DNA from: Cyclobacterium marinum DSM 745
GTDB taxonomy: Bacteria; Bacteroidota; Bacteroidia; Cytophagales; Cyclobacteriaceae
NCBI RefSeq assembly: GCF_000222485.1
Contig: NC_015914.1
Coordinates: 3,764,001 to 3,828,000 of the forward strand
Length of the DNA stretch: 64,000 bases
Reading direction: 5' to 3'
Shown: positions 55,801 to 64,000 of the stretch, one piece after another
Position numbering within the stretch: position 1 is the first letter of the stretch
Layout: every line of letters starts with the position of its first letter
The notes under the pieces: model-generated
What the model was told of the DNA's origin: nothing
The model's input: only the letters and a program-made list of their open reading frames with translations
Database searches by the model: none
Program-made: the position numbers and the translations under genes

Positions 55801-57747
55801 ATTTATGTCAACCTGCGCTCACCTTCTGAACCTGGGTTTTATGAATTTGTAGAAGGCTATGCAGATATTGACCCTGAGGGAAGCATGGGATTGGAGCGTA
55901 CTGGACCGACATCGGAAACTTATACACACGGATATTTTCATGTCAAGAAAGTAAGGGGGTATCATCCATTTGCCTTCTATACTTGGCAACACCTTAAAAT
56001 TAATCAGCCTGAATTGGCTAATATTAATAGAAAACTAAAACCTACTTCAAGTACATCTGATAAGATAGCAGAAGTTAGAAAGTTAACGGGTATCGCTGAT
56101 CAAATTGTCAAAGCTTTAAAGGGATTTGATGAATATTGTAATGATCGTAATTGGGGTAAATATATAGGATCGGAACGTTCTTCTATTAGACTAAAAACTC
56201 CTGATAGAAACAAATATGGTGGGGGGCTACGGGTTCGACAGATTACCATGTTTGATGATTGGCAATTTGATTCTGAAGGCATTTATGGACAATATTATGA
56301 ATATAAAAAGAGTGAAGAAGGAAGTATTTTCAGTAGCGGAGTTGCAGCATATGAACCATTTGTTGGTGGAGAAGAAAATGCGCTTCGATATGCTAAGAGT
56401 TTTGTAAACCGTATCCCTCTTAAATCAAACAACAACCTATATTTTGAATACCCAATCAACGAAAGCTTTTACCCTGGTCCACAAGTCGGCTATTCAAAAG
56501 TCACCGTTATGAGCCTTACCTCAGCAGTCAAGGCTGGGAAAGATGTCAATCATTTATGGGTGCAAGAAGGTTCAGGTACAGTTCCATTATTACCAGATAT
56601 CGAAGGTGCCGAATATGGTACTACTGGTGCTACAATAAATGAATTTTATACGGCTCGTGATTTCCCTACGAGGACTGGGGAAACCCCAAAACTTGACCGT
56701 GAGTACAACCTTGATAAACCTATCTTCTTTGCAGGAAACCGGTCAGTGAATTTACTAACCTCAAGTCAAGGCTATGTTGTCGTCACTAACGATATGCATG
56801 GCAGACCCAAGTGGACAGGACAGTATGGACAAAATAAGTCAGGGGTACTTTTGGAAGAACCCCATAGCTGGACCCGTTATAATTACTTTGTTAAAAATGG
56901 ATATTATGAAGGTGAAAAAGTTTTACAGACGATTAATTCCTTTGAAAAAGTTGGTGAGGATAGGATAAGGTTTTCCGAAGATAATCCGGAATTTTCACTA
57001 GGACAAGATATGGAATTTGTCATCGACATGCGTGAAAATCTAGATATATCCAGCTTTGGAGGTGGAAGTGCCAATGTAGATTGGGGATTTCCGTGGATAG
57101 TTCCAAGTGTTTGGAAAAGGAAGGGAAGTTCGATTAACAAATTAAGGACAGTGGTGATTAATAAAATTATAAATAAACCAGGGATACTTGAAAGTGTAGA
57201 AGTATATAACCAAGGTTCCTTGTTAAGAACGGATAATTTGAATTGGGACGGCAATACTGGTAAACCTGTATTGACCTCGGTGAATAATAATTTTGACAAA
57301 CCAATTTATAGCTTACAGATTCCAGCATTTAGACAATATAGTGGTATGGGGGCCTCCTTTCTGAATTCGGGATTTAAATTTACAATGACTGGAGTACGTG
57401 TTTTCCAAAGCGGGGGAGGATATTATGCTTTTGAAACTGGAGCATACAGTTCAGAAATGGTTTTCCCAGGAGACGAACTAATGCTTTTTTCCGAAAGTGA
57501 AGGTTTAATGCAACCTGTTAGTAGTGCAGTATACATTGGGAAAAAGAATGGAGACAAAGTATTTTATGCTAGAAGCTTACCTATTCTTAATGATGAGCGA
57601 CTTACTGCAAAGGTAGTCAGATCTGGATATAGAAATCATCTTGAAACTAACGCAGGAACCATAAAAGGTCTTCAGAAGCCTATTTCGGGAGATTATTCCC
57701 AATATAAAGTTCCCGTACAAGTTCCCAAAAATTCTGTTTTTAACTAA
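52819..57747 (+). CDS. Giant exported SpvB/RHS-type protein
   Basis: A 1642-residue secreted protein. A signal peptide ends near TANALTGG. Residues about 40-100 match the SpvB/TcdB-like start of Bacteroidota RHS-type proteins (DLFTGDFTYNIPLFELPGP, SWTGLGWNLNPGAINR). Residues about 120-280 are Gly/Ser/Asn-rich with alternating strands, like a beta-barrel or solenoid. The rest is large beta-rich blocks with little sign of canonical YD repeats or of a C-terminal toxin domain. No T9SS C-terminal domain is seen. It is coupled to a lipoprotein gene and is followed by two LRR-bearing giants 14 and 50 bp apart. Confidence 0.72.
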   Translation: MKIFSKPGRKFCARVLLLVMLGQTLGVPTANALTGGPSQPESRAFEPVGTTEMVDLFTGDFTYNIPLFELPGPNGGYPFNLAYHAGIGLEDESSWTGLGWNLNPGAINRQMRGLPDEFDGDSLYTTMSIAPNITAGVVGGANAEIFGGDKIQGGVKASFYNNNYRGLGYSIGANMSVGQTLGSGMTSKLGLNLDVDNRDGVMASPSLSIGSKLGEFGISSNYSSKGGLSQVNYSYSNSKLTGILMNSLIQGAGSSLSLAHPGYTPQVPQMMKSKNLAIMFKAGGSVFGVFGNGYVQGYYNESELANDKKSTPTRSYGYINLHKVEEDDEYVTDINREKDGLVSKETPNLGIPFLTYDIYSASGQGISGMFRPYRNDLGIVTDGSVKSTSESRDIGIDALAKHVGVNFTTMSNESISGKWTSGNSLDTQNLLGYERLETDKSFEPWYFKVHGEQVVNPINRTEHLGGEKAVRFQLSGSGEQVNVINRLVNEDGLESQLGGRGFHTVDRNSRNQDIIPISNRDIVNKEIDDDSTTLFKPFQISYINSLDSTVLFDRTDQNLYPSHHWAGYQAVTANGIRYNYALPAYNRSHEDMSFTTYDPVGNVAKVNEENGFPDYQVPQTEEFFKKTEIPDYAHSYLLTSVLGPDYVDVTGNGLTEDDLGYWVKFTYRQITDGDMDGDNYFAWRDPFVSAHLMEGFRSDAADDKGSFSYGTKEIWYLAMAETKTHIAEFSLSDRKDGRPPASKFQDTPEIGNMALKKLDEISLYTREGGDTIPIKKVRFEYSYGLCQGIPNYQGEPGEPSLDNGGKLTLKKLWFEYGKSSRGSLNPYEFSYNNENDTDFRYELGALDRWGTFRPHMEGDPTYNQDMPYTTQNPSSREDLNNYAAAWSMSEIRLPSGGKVRVDYESDDYAYVQHKQAMTMVPVVSAKTGYVQNPTDSFDITDNEILPGNEGVKIRFPLRYPVNAVSGSEDSQQLEKNKNEVLKYLDTYNWQLFFRIYVNLRSPSEPGFYEFVEGYADIDPEGSMGLERTGPTSETYTHGYFHVKKVRGYHPFAFYTWQHLKINQPELANINRKLKPTSSTSDKIAEVRKLTGIADQIVKALKGFDEYCNDRNWGKYIGSERSSIRLKTPDRNKYGGGLRVRQITMFDDWQFDSEGIYGQYYEYKKSEEGSIFSSGVAAYEPFVGGEENALRYAKSFVNRIPLKSNNNLYFEYPINESFYPGPQVGYSKVTVMSLTSAVKAGKDVNHLWVQEGSGTVPLLPDIEGAEYGTTGATINEFYTARDFPTRTGETPKLDREYNLDKPIFFAGNRSVNLLTSSQGYVVVTNDMHGRPKWTGQYGQNKSGVLLEEPHSWTRYNYFVKNGYYEGEKVLQTINSFEKVGEDRIRFSEDNPEFSLGQDMEFVIDMRENLDISSFGGGSANVDWGFPWIVPSVWKRKGSSINKLRTVVINKIINKPGILESVEVYNQGSLLRTDNLNWDGNTGKPVLTSVNNNFDKPIYSLQIPAFRQYSGMGASFLNSGFKFTMTGVRVFQSGGGYYAFETGAYSSEMVFPGDELMLFSESEGLMQPVSSAVYIGKKNGDKVFYARSLPILNDERLTAKVVRSGYRNHLETNAGTIKGLQKPISGDYSQYKVPVQVPKNSVFN

Positions 57748-57761
57748 TAATTAATATTGTC

Positions 57762-60700
57762 ATGAGAGGATTGTTTTTTACTTTTTTGATTTGCATTTGC
57801 CTACCCTTTCCTTCAATTGGGCAAGAAACAGTATCTTATGATACCCTCAAATTGAACCAGGAAATATTGCGATCAAGACAACAACAAGAAAAGGAATATG
57901 AGTCCTGGGTTGAAAATATTTATCTTGATGTTACGGAGAAGATGAGGTCAGATGTCAAATCTAAAAATAGCTCATTTATAAAGGGGAATGGTTTACAGCA
58001 AATGTCAAGTTTAGATGGATGTGAAGAGAATTCATCAAATCTAACAGTTAGTCAATTTAATGCCCTAATTGATCTTTATGAATCAACCACTATAAATTCT
58101 AATTGGACGAATAGTACCGGGTGGGATACAGCTGTTCGAGGAGTTGTTGAGGATATTAAATGTTGGTATGGTGTTAAAATAAATTCTTCGGGTGATTTGA
58201 TTGAATTAACTCTCGATAATAATAACCTCAATGGAACACTACCTTCAAGTTTAGGAAACATCTCCACATTAAGTGGACTTGTAATCCCAAATAATCCCCA
58301 GTTGACAGGAAGTATTCCCGAATCAATTGGTAAAATGACCAACCTTGTTTATATTAATTTATCTCGAAATAATTTTACAGGTAATTTACCTGATTCGATA
58401 GGATACAATACCGAACTAATTTCATTGCTCTTGTTTTGGAATCCAAACCTCCAGGGTGAAATTCCTCAGTCTATGGAGAATCTTGTGAAATTGGAGAATT
58501 TTTTAATGGAAGATACCAATGTTGGTGATACTATTCCGGAAATATTTGGGGCAATGGAGAACCTTGAAACAGTTATTCTCGGTAGAAATAATTTTATAGG
58601 ACCTATTCCTTCTCAGTATCATCCTAATTCTTCACTTGTAACACTCAATCTTGCTAATAATAATCTTTCGGACTCAATCCCTCCTAGTCTTGGAAGTTTG
58701 TCGAATTTGGGATCTCTTCATTTAGAAAATAACCAATTAACTAAAGTTTTGCCAGGTTCCTTAAGTAATCTTTCCAATTTGCAGGAATTGTATGTTACAG
58801 GTAATAAACTTGATTCTATTGCTACTGATTTTTCAAATATGATAAACCTGAAAAAAGTCCACCTTTCTGATAATGATATAGAAGGTGGTGTACCAACTTC
58901 TCTTTTTTCACTTTCAGGCTTGGAAGAACTTATGTTTTTTGAGAACGAATTTACAGGAAGTCTTCCTGATCCTTCTGCGATGACTTCTTTGAGGAAATTT
59001 ACTTCTTACTCTAATTTTTTGGCAGGCCCCATCCCTCCGGGGTTTGCCAATTTACCTAACCTTATTACCTTCAATATAGGGTTTAATGGCTTTACAGGTA
59101 CAATACCGGAGGGCTTTATGTGCGGAAGACCTTGGATTAAGGAATTCAATATTGGTGGTAACCCTGAAATATATGGGGAGATCCCCTCATGCTTGAGTGG
59201 GACACTGATGAAACTAGATCTCTATAAATGCTCCTTTACTTTTGAAGATATTGTACCAATTAAATCCAACTTCACAGGAGGTGCAATGATTTACAAAGAG
59301 CAGCAAAAGGTTGGTGAGCCGAGAACAGAGTCTGCTTATTACGGATTTCCATATTTACTAGAGGCTGCAATAGATCTAAATACGCCAGCTGCTTCACTTT
59401 TTCAGTGGTTTAAAAGGGGACCGGGGGATACAGAAATTCCTCTTCATCCTGAACCCACATCGGAAGCGCGTACATTTGAGATAGGCCCCCTTGATTCTTT
59501 AGATGCTGGAAATTATTTCTATAAAATATGGAATGAAGAGGCCCCAGGACTTATCTTGACTAGCAGGGATGTGACCATTTCAATTACAAATAAGGCACCT
59601 TTGGCAGCATCAATCCTGGTTACAAATCTGTATTGTGGCCAAGCTTTTTTACCGGTAATTGAAGGAGATGAAGAATGTAGCCCTATTGCAGTAGCTTATT
59701 CCTGGGATTTTGGAGATAGTCTGGGGTCCGGCGATAGACGTCCTGTACACCAGTATGCCACCTCAGGTAATTATGATGTAGAAGTGGAGATCAGTTACCG
59801 TTGTGGCAATACATTTGTTTTTACAACTACTGCTTCCAGAACAATTACAGATAATGGATTCGAAGCGCTTCCAATTGATTTTTTTTCCGAAGAAATAATA
59901 ACCGTCTATTCACAGGCCAGTCAGGAGGTGTTACAAGCAGAGGCTTCAACCTTTCAATCTGATTGGCATGCTCTTTTTGCAGATAGGGAGTTAAATGAGA
60001 TGAACGTTTATGAAAATGGTACAGCTGGGGTATGGCGTAATTCATCCAGTCTATATTACGATACAGACCGTGAGCAGAAGACAATACCGGATGTATCAAG
60101 TGACGGCACCTTTCTATTAGCAGGTTTTGATTGGCAGTACCCGGAACTTGAAGCCGTTAGTGATTGGACCACCTCGGGTGAGATGACGGCCTATTCCTCC
60201 AGTAGCCAACCTAAAGAGACGAGAGATGTGTTAGGTATTTATAGTTCTTCTTTATATGGATATGGCGAAGAGCTGCTTATAGCTCAGGGGGTCAATTCTA
60301 GAAACCTTGAAATGGCTTTTACAGGATTTGAACCTAAGGAAGGAGCATCGACTGGAAATTGGCGGTTTGAAGATGAAGAAATTTCACTGACTGAAAGATA
60401 CCGAGTACTTAATGGAAAAGGATATTTTGCAACCGTAGATATGCCTGTCGCTTTATTGTCAGGGCTTACTTCAGTAGATATAATTACTTCCTCAGGACGT
60501 CAAAAAGCTTTTTCAGGGAGTGATATACCTGTTTTGTGTATCAGAGAAGACCCAAGAAACGAGTTTCGTTCAATAGTCACCTTCGGCAGTTTAGTGTCCG
60601 ATGATTACTGGACTGGTGAAATGGTAGTATCAAAAATTCTTGGCGAAGATGTTGATGCAAGCATAGATACTATTTCACACACAGGTTTTGCAAGTTTAAA

Positions 60701-61220
60701 AGTAGAGGGAACAGAGACCTTCCATCAGGATATTATGCGACTGGAGGAAATGAAAACTTATCATTTTTCGGCTTGGATAACTATAGGGAGTAACCCTTCT
60801 AAACCATTTATAACGGGAGGTGCTTCAGCAGAATTAGTATTTCGAGATAAAGATGGGGTAGAAGTTGGCGATTCATGGATTGTATATCCTTCAGGTCCAA
60901 TAATAGAAGGCTGGCAACAACTTAAGGGAGATTTTGATTTTCCTGAAAATGCTATCACATATGATCTTAGCTTTAATTCTGGATCCCATGCCATATTATG
61001 GGTTGATGACTTACGGTTATTTCCTATTGATGCAAATATGCAAAGTTATGTCTATGACTATTCCAGTCACAGACTTGTAGCAACTTTGGACGCTGAAAAT
61101 TTTAGCACCTATTATTATTATGATAATGAAGGTAACCTTAGGCTTGTAAAGAAAGAGACGGTGTCTGGAATTGTTACGCTTTCAGAGACTGAGCAGTACC
61201 TAATTGAGCGTGAACCATAA
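57762..61220 (+). CDS. Exported LRR-PKD-jelly-roll protein with YD-like C-terminus
   Basis: An 1152-residue secreted protein. A signal peptide ends near PFPSIG. An N-cap (about 95-145, ALIDLYESTTINSNWTNSTG) leads into plant-type leucine-rich repeats (about 146-500, LDNNNLNGTLPSSLGN and similar). A PKD domain (about 615-690) has the YSWDFGDSLG signature. A jelly-roll carbohydrate-binding-like domain spans about 946-1090. The last 60 residues carry YD/RHS-like motifs (YVYDYSSHRLVATLD, YYYYDNEGNLRLVKKETV) typical of the end of large RHS-type proteins. This combination is unusual. Confidence 0.8.
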   Translation: MRGLFFTFLICICLPFPSIGQETVSYDTLKLNQEILRSRQQQEKEYESWVENIYLDVTEKMRSDVKSKNSSFIKGNGLQQMSSLDGCEENSSNLTVSQFNALIDLYESTTINSNWTNSTGWDTAVRGVVEDIKCWYGVKINSSGDLIELTLDNNNLNGTLPSSLGNISTLSGLVIPNNPQLTGSIPESIGKMTNLVYINLSRNNFTGNLPDSIGYNTELISLLLFWNPNLQGEIPQSMENLVKLENFLMEDTNVGDTIPEIFGAMENLETVILGRNNFIGPIPSQYHPNSSLVTLNLANNNLSDSIPPSLGSLSNLGSLHLENNQLTKVLPGSLSNLSNLQELYVTGNKLDSIATDFSNMINLKKVHLSDNDIEGGVPTSLFSLSGLEELMFFENEFTGSLPDPSAMTSLRKFTSYSNFLAGPIPPGFANLPNLITFNIGFNGFTGTIPEGFMCGRPWIKEFNIGGNPEIYGEIPSCLSGTLMKLDLYKCSFTFEDIVPIKSNFTGGAMIYKEQQKVGEPRTESAYYGFPYLLEAAIDLNTPAASLFQWFKRGPGDTEIPLHPEPTSEARTFEIGPLDSLDAGNYFYKIWNEEAPGLILTSRDVTISITNKAPLAASILVTNLYCGQAFLPVIEGDEECSPIAVAYSWDFGDSLGSGDRRPVHQYATSGNYDVEVEISYRCGNTFVFTTTASRTITDNGFEALPIDFFSEEIITVYSQASQEVLQAEASTFQSDWHALFADRELNEMNVYENGTAGVWRNSSSLYYDTDREQKTIPDVSSDGTFLLAGFDWQYPELEAVSDWTTSGEMTAYSSSSQPKETRDVLGIYSSSLYGYGEELLIAQGVNSRNLEMAFTGFEPKEGASTGNWRFEDEEISLTERYRVLNGKGYFATVDMPVALLSGLTSVDIITSSGRQKAFSGSDIPVLCIREDPRNEFRSIVTFGSLVSDDYWTGEMVVSKILGEDVDASIDTISHTGFASLKVEGTETFHQDIMRLEEMKTYHFSAWITIGSNPSKPFITGGASAELVFRDKDGVEVGDSWIVYPSGPIIEGWQQLKGDFDFPENAITYDLSFNSGSHAILWVDDLRLFPIDANMQSYVYDYSSHRLVATLDAENFSTYYYYDNEGNLRLVKKETVSGIVTLSETEQYLIEREP

Positions 61221-61270
61221 TCCAATCACTTATTTTTAAAAAAATACATCCAATCCCTAATTTTTGATAT

Positions 61271-64000
61271 ATGAAATCGGTAAAGAAATCAGGAAAGCAA
61301 ATGAGTTGGCCAGTACTAGTCACTATTGTGCTATTTATTTTGGGCCTGGCTACTTTTTCCTCAGCTCGGCATGGGGGGATGCTTTATGACTTGTATCCAA
61401 ACCTTGTTGCACCTTCAAGTCTGAGAGCACTTGCCGCGGGACATGATAAAGTAAGGGTTTCATGGCATGGCATACTACCTGAAGGTACCGATTATGAAGT
61501 GGAACGGAGAAATGGAAGTGGTAGTTTTGTCAAAATCGGAGAAACCGAGAATGACACTACTGTTTATATAGATGAAGGACTTTCTTCCGGGATTGAATAC
61601 TTTTACCGCGTCAGAGCGGTTTCTGGCCCCACTTATTCTCCTTACAGTGTGGAATCTAGGGTTTTACTTGATCCACTAACTTCACATATTCCTGAAGATG
61701 TCAAATTCGGGGCAAATGGTAGAAATACCTATGAACCGGTAGAAAGCTATACCCATACTTGGGACTTGTTAATTGAAAATTCGGATTACCCAGTATTCGA
61801 TCCGCTTTCATGTGCAATGGGAACGTATTATGTGGGCTTTGAGCTTTCATATGATTTGGGAGATACTGATACAGAGGCCATTTGGGATACAGGTCTCGAA
61901 ATCCGTCTGGAATACGATCAGACGGTACTTTGGACCAAACCGCTTTACTTAAATTCCGGAGAACAGACTTTTTTGGGGAATGTGTTTCATGAAGAAGCCA
62001 TCGAATGTGACCAGGATTATCGCTTTGTCCTGACCCAGGTGTCTGAAAATGGTGTCGTACCAGATGCAAACGTCAGGCTTTCTGTTCAGCTTTATAAGAA
62101 ATTCGATGAGAGCTTCAGTCCAGGAGCACCCACTTCCCTGTCAGTTCAGACCAATCTAGGGAAGGCATTGATAAGTTGGGATCATTCTACTGACCTCACA
62201 CGTGACTATGAACTTGAGTGGGTGTTTATTGCTTCTCATGAAGCCTTTACGGGAACTACGGCTAATGAGGCCTTTTCATATAAGGAGCCTGTCCGTATTA
62301 ATACTAGAAAGAAAGATTTCAGTCACCACTTATATTATCCTGAAGGCAAAGTCTGGTACCGGGTAAGGGCTGTTGGCTATGAGGTAGACTACCCTGAGCA
62401 TAGAATTCCAGGTGCCTGGGCTTATGGTTCAGATGCCGGACTTGCCGTTTCTAATCAAGAAGGTGAAATAAATTGGCAATTAAAAACAGTGTTTGCAGAG
62501 GACGGCATGCATAAGAGTGCCGTTTCTTATATGGATGGATCACTTCGCCAAAGGCAACAGATAACTCATTTGGACAGCGAAGAACTGGCACTAGTAGGTG
62601 AAAGCCATTTTGATTTTGAAGGAAGGCCTTCAATCCAAGTTTTACCTGTTCCTGCTCCCACGGCTGACTTAGGATATAGGGAAGCATTTAGTCCCTTCTT
62701 GGCTACAACTTCAGAAATTACTAACAATACTTCTACCAGCCGAATTAAATTCCATTATGACAATGGAGGTTTGGAAAACAGTCCGCTTGCTGCAACCTCA
62801 GGTGCAGGTCAATATTTTTCCCCTTCCAACACTGTTGGTGGAATTCACCGGGATTATATTCCTGATGCCGAAGGATTTGCCTACAGTCAGACTGAATATA
62901 CCAACGATGGTACGGGCAGGGTACGGAAACAGTCAGGAGTTGGAGAATCTTTTCGTACCGATGGCGATCACAGCACACGTTTCTATTATGGAGACGCTGC
63001 CCAGGAAGAACTAATTCGACTTTTTGGAGTGAATGTAGGCAGAGCATCTCACTATGCGAAAGAGATGACTGTAGATCCTAATAGTCAAGTAAGTATTAGC
63101 TATAAAGACCAAGAAGGAAGAGTTGTAGCTACTGCACTTGGGGGAAACCCTCCGAAGAACATTATTGATCCTATTGAAATTTATTCTCGCAATGAAGCAG
63201 AAATGGATAATTTAGCACCCAGACCAGCACCTGGTCAGGATAGCAAGACTTCGAAAAATACTGTTTTAGCTAACAATACAACATATGACAAAGACAGTAT
63301 CGATCTGGCAGAAACAATTGCCTATGTAGCTAAGTTGGATTCACTGGAAGAAATTCGGCAAGCAGAAGAAATAGAGGCATTGTTTCAACTTCAAGAGCAA
63401 ACCGAACCAGAGGCAGGTAAACTTTCAAAAGAAACAACTCCACAACTTGGGTTAATGAATTTACCTATGCCTACTCAAGTCGAATATGATGCATTGATGG
63501 CATTATATCAGAGTACCAATGGAGCAAATTGGACGAATAATACAGGTTGGCGTGATGCCGATCCAATGGTTTTACAAAGTGTGCAAGGGTGGAGTGGAGT
63601 GACGATCACAGGAGTAGGAAGTGTAGTTGAACTTGATTTAAAAAATAATAATTTAACAGGTACCTTACCAAATGAAATTGGAGATCTTACCAACCTTAAA
63701 GTATTAGGAATTCATGAAAATTCTCTTTCTGGAAGTATTCCAGCATCAATAGGAAGCTTGACTGAATTGACCTACTTGAATCTTTCTCAGGACTCTTTGT
63801 CAGGTTCTATTCCCGATTCGCTCGGTAATCTGACAAACCTTACCTATCTGTCCCTTCGGAATAACGGATTTACTGGGGCTATTCCCGAATCGCTTGGGAA
63901 TCTTAATAAGCTTGACCAACTCTATTTAAGTACAAACACTTTGACTGGATCCATACCAGACACATTGGCAAGCCTTATTAATCTTAAGGCCCTTTACTTA
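61271..64000 (+). CDS. FN3-RHS-LRR giant exported protein (partial, runs off the window)
   Basis: The frame is open from the ATG at 61271 for 910 codons to the last base with no stop, so the gene continues beyond the window. A single N-terminal hydrophobic helix (MSWPVLVTIVLFILGLATF) anchors or exports it. FN3-like domains span about 48-138 and 283-380. Residues about 390-625 match the typical RHS-type body of Bacteroidota: VSYMDGSLRQRQQITH, GRPSIQVLPVPAP, YIPDAEGFAYSQTEYTNDG, SYKDQEGRVVATAL. An N-cap at about 736 (YDALMALYQSTNGANWTNNT) then precedes five LRRs (785-910). Confidence 0.8.
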   Translation, partial: MKSVKKSGKQMSWPVLVTIVLFILGLATFSSARHGGMLYDLYPNLVAPSSLRALAAGHDKVRVSWHGILPEGTDYEVERRNGSGSFVKIGETENDTTVYIDEGLSSGIEYFYRVRAVSGPTYSPYSVESRVLLDPLTSHIPEDVKFGANGRNTYEPVESYTHTWDLLIENSDYPVFDPLSCAMGTYYVGFELSYDLGDTDTEAIWDTGLEIRLEYDQTVLWTKPLYLNSGEQTFLGNVFHEEAIECDQDYRFVLTQVSENGVVPDANVRLSVQLYKKFDESFSPGAPTSLSVQTNLGKALISWDHSTDLTRDYELEWVFIASHEAFTGTTANEAFSYKEPVRINTRKKDFSHHLYYPEGKVWYRVRAVGYEVDYPEHRIPGAWAYGSDAGLAVSNQEGEINWQLKTVFAEDGMHKSAVSYMDGSLRQRQQITHLDSEELALVGESHFDFEGRPSIQVLPVPAPTADLGYREAFSPFLATTSEITNNTSTSRIKFHYDNGGLENSPLAATSGAGQYFSPSNTVGGIHRDYIPDAEGFAYSQTEYTNDGTGRVRKQSGVGESFRTDGDHSTRFYYGDAAQEELIRLFGVNVGRASHYAKEMTVDPNSQVSISYKDQEGRVVATALGGNPPKNIIDPIEIYSRNEAEMDNLAPRPAPGQDSKTSKNTVLANNTTYDKDSIDLAETIAYVAKLDSLEEIRQAEEIEALFQLQEQTEPEAGKLSKETTPQLGLMNLPMPTQVEYDALMALYQSTNGANWTNNTGWRDADPMVLQSVQGWSGVTITGVGSVVELDLKNNNLTGTLPNEIGDLTNLKVLGIHENSLSGSIPASIGSLTELTYLNLSQDSLSGSIPDSLGNLTNLTYLSLRNNGFTGAIPESLGNLNKLDQLYLSTNTLTGSIPDTLASLINLKALYL
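63623..64000 (+). repeat. 72-bp repeats encoding leucine-rich repeats
   Basis: Five successive 72-75-bp units encode 24-25-residue LRRs (LTGTLPNEIGDLTNL, LSGSIPASIGSLTEL, and so on) and continue past the window. The units share a conserved Ile/Leu-Pro core with varied outer residues, consistent with divergence after tandem duplication. Confidence 0.85.

Noticed and set aside
44551..64000. CRISPR array
   Set aside because: No series of identical repeats with regular unique spacers was found in the accessory region; the TGTAGTAAG copies are irregularly spaced and in both orientations.
61271..64000. Frameshift or early stop in the last giant gene
   Set aside because: Translating all 910 codons showed no stop, so the gene is truncated only by the window end.

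Overview
The window reads as a chromosomal segment of an aquatic or marine Bacteroidota of the Cytophagales/Cyclobacteriaceae type. This is inferred from gene content: a CusA-type pump fused to a TolC-like domain, a BtuB/BtuG-like vitamin B12 pair, LruC and LVIVD surface proteins, large RHS-like exported proteins, TAnnTTTG promoter elements and low GC. Species cannot be named from the sequence alone.

Layout: 1-4060 holds housekeeping genes (DUF2721, threonine aldolase, RarA, a TlpA thioredoxin). 4117-11873 is a minus-strand metal-efflux locus (adaptor, RND-TolC fusion, sensor kinase, response regulator) whose two promoter regions share a 20-bp box with 11-bp-spaced CTTAA repeats. 12042-15953 has a gene remnant, a methyltransferase and proBA. 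16259-24031 carries an AGCS symporter, glycerate kinase, an LruC lipoprotein and a hybrid histidine kinase. 24092-27896 is a redox cluster (ferredoxin, thioredoxin-reductase-like FNR, MarR, SDR, dihaem cytochrome). 28020-34639 is a B12 uptake locus: btuFCD on the minus strand, divergent from a cobalamin riboswitch followed by btuB and a BtuG-like lipoprotein. 34976-38054 holds surface proteins, a HepT/HI0074-like protein with an altered active motif, and ruvC. 38081-44302 is a plus-strand run: two GT2 glycosyltransferases, an RsbU-type phosphatase, a polysaccharide deacetylase, tatD and ansA.

From tRNA-Ser(GGA) at 44464 the window turns accessory. A relic integrated element carries an HTH protein, a VapE-like ATPase and a primase-like protein whose zinc ligands are lost. 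A dense array of TGTAGTAAG repeats lies between the last two and looks like a replication or regulatory site; no integrase or relaxase is visible. After a structured noncoding stretch come a GNAT acetyltransferase and a membrane LuxR regulator.

The last 13.7 kb (50329-64000) is a closely spaced six-gene run in which every product has an export signal or membrane anchor: two small secreted proteins, a lipoprotein, a 1642-residue SpvB/RHS-like protein, a 1152-residue LRR-PKD-jelly-roll-YD protein, and an FN3-RHS-LRR protein truncated by the window end. Plant-type leucine-rich repeats with matching N-caps sit inside two successive RHS-like proteins. This is the best candidate for an undescribed system here.
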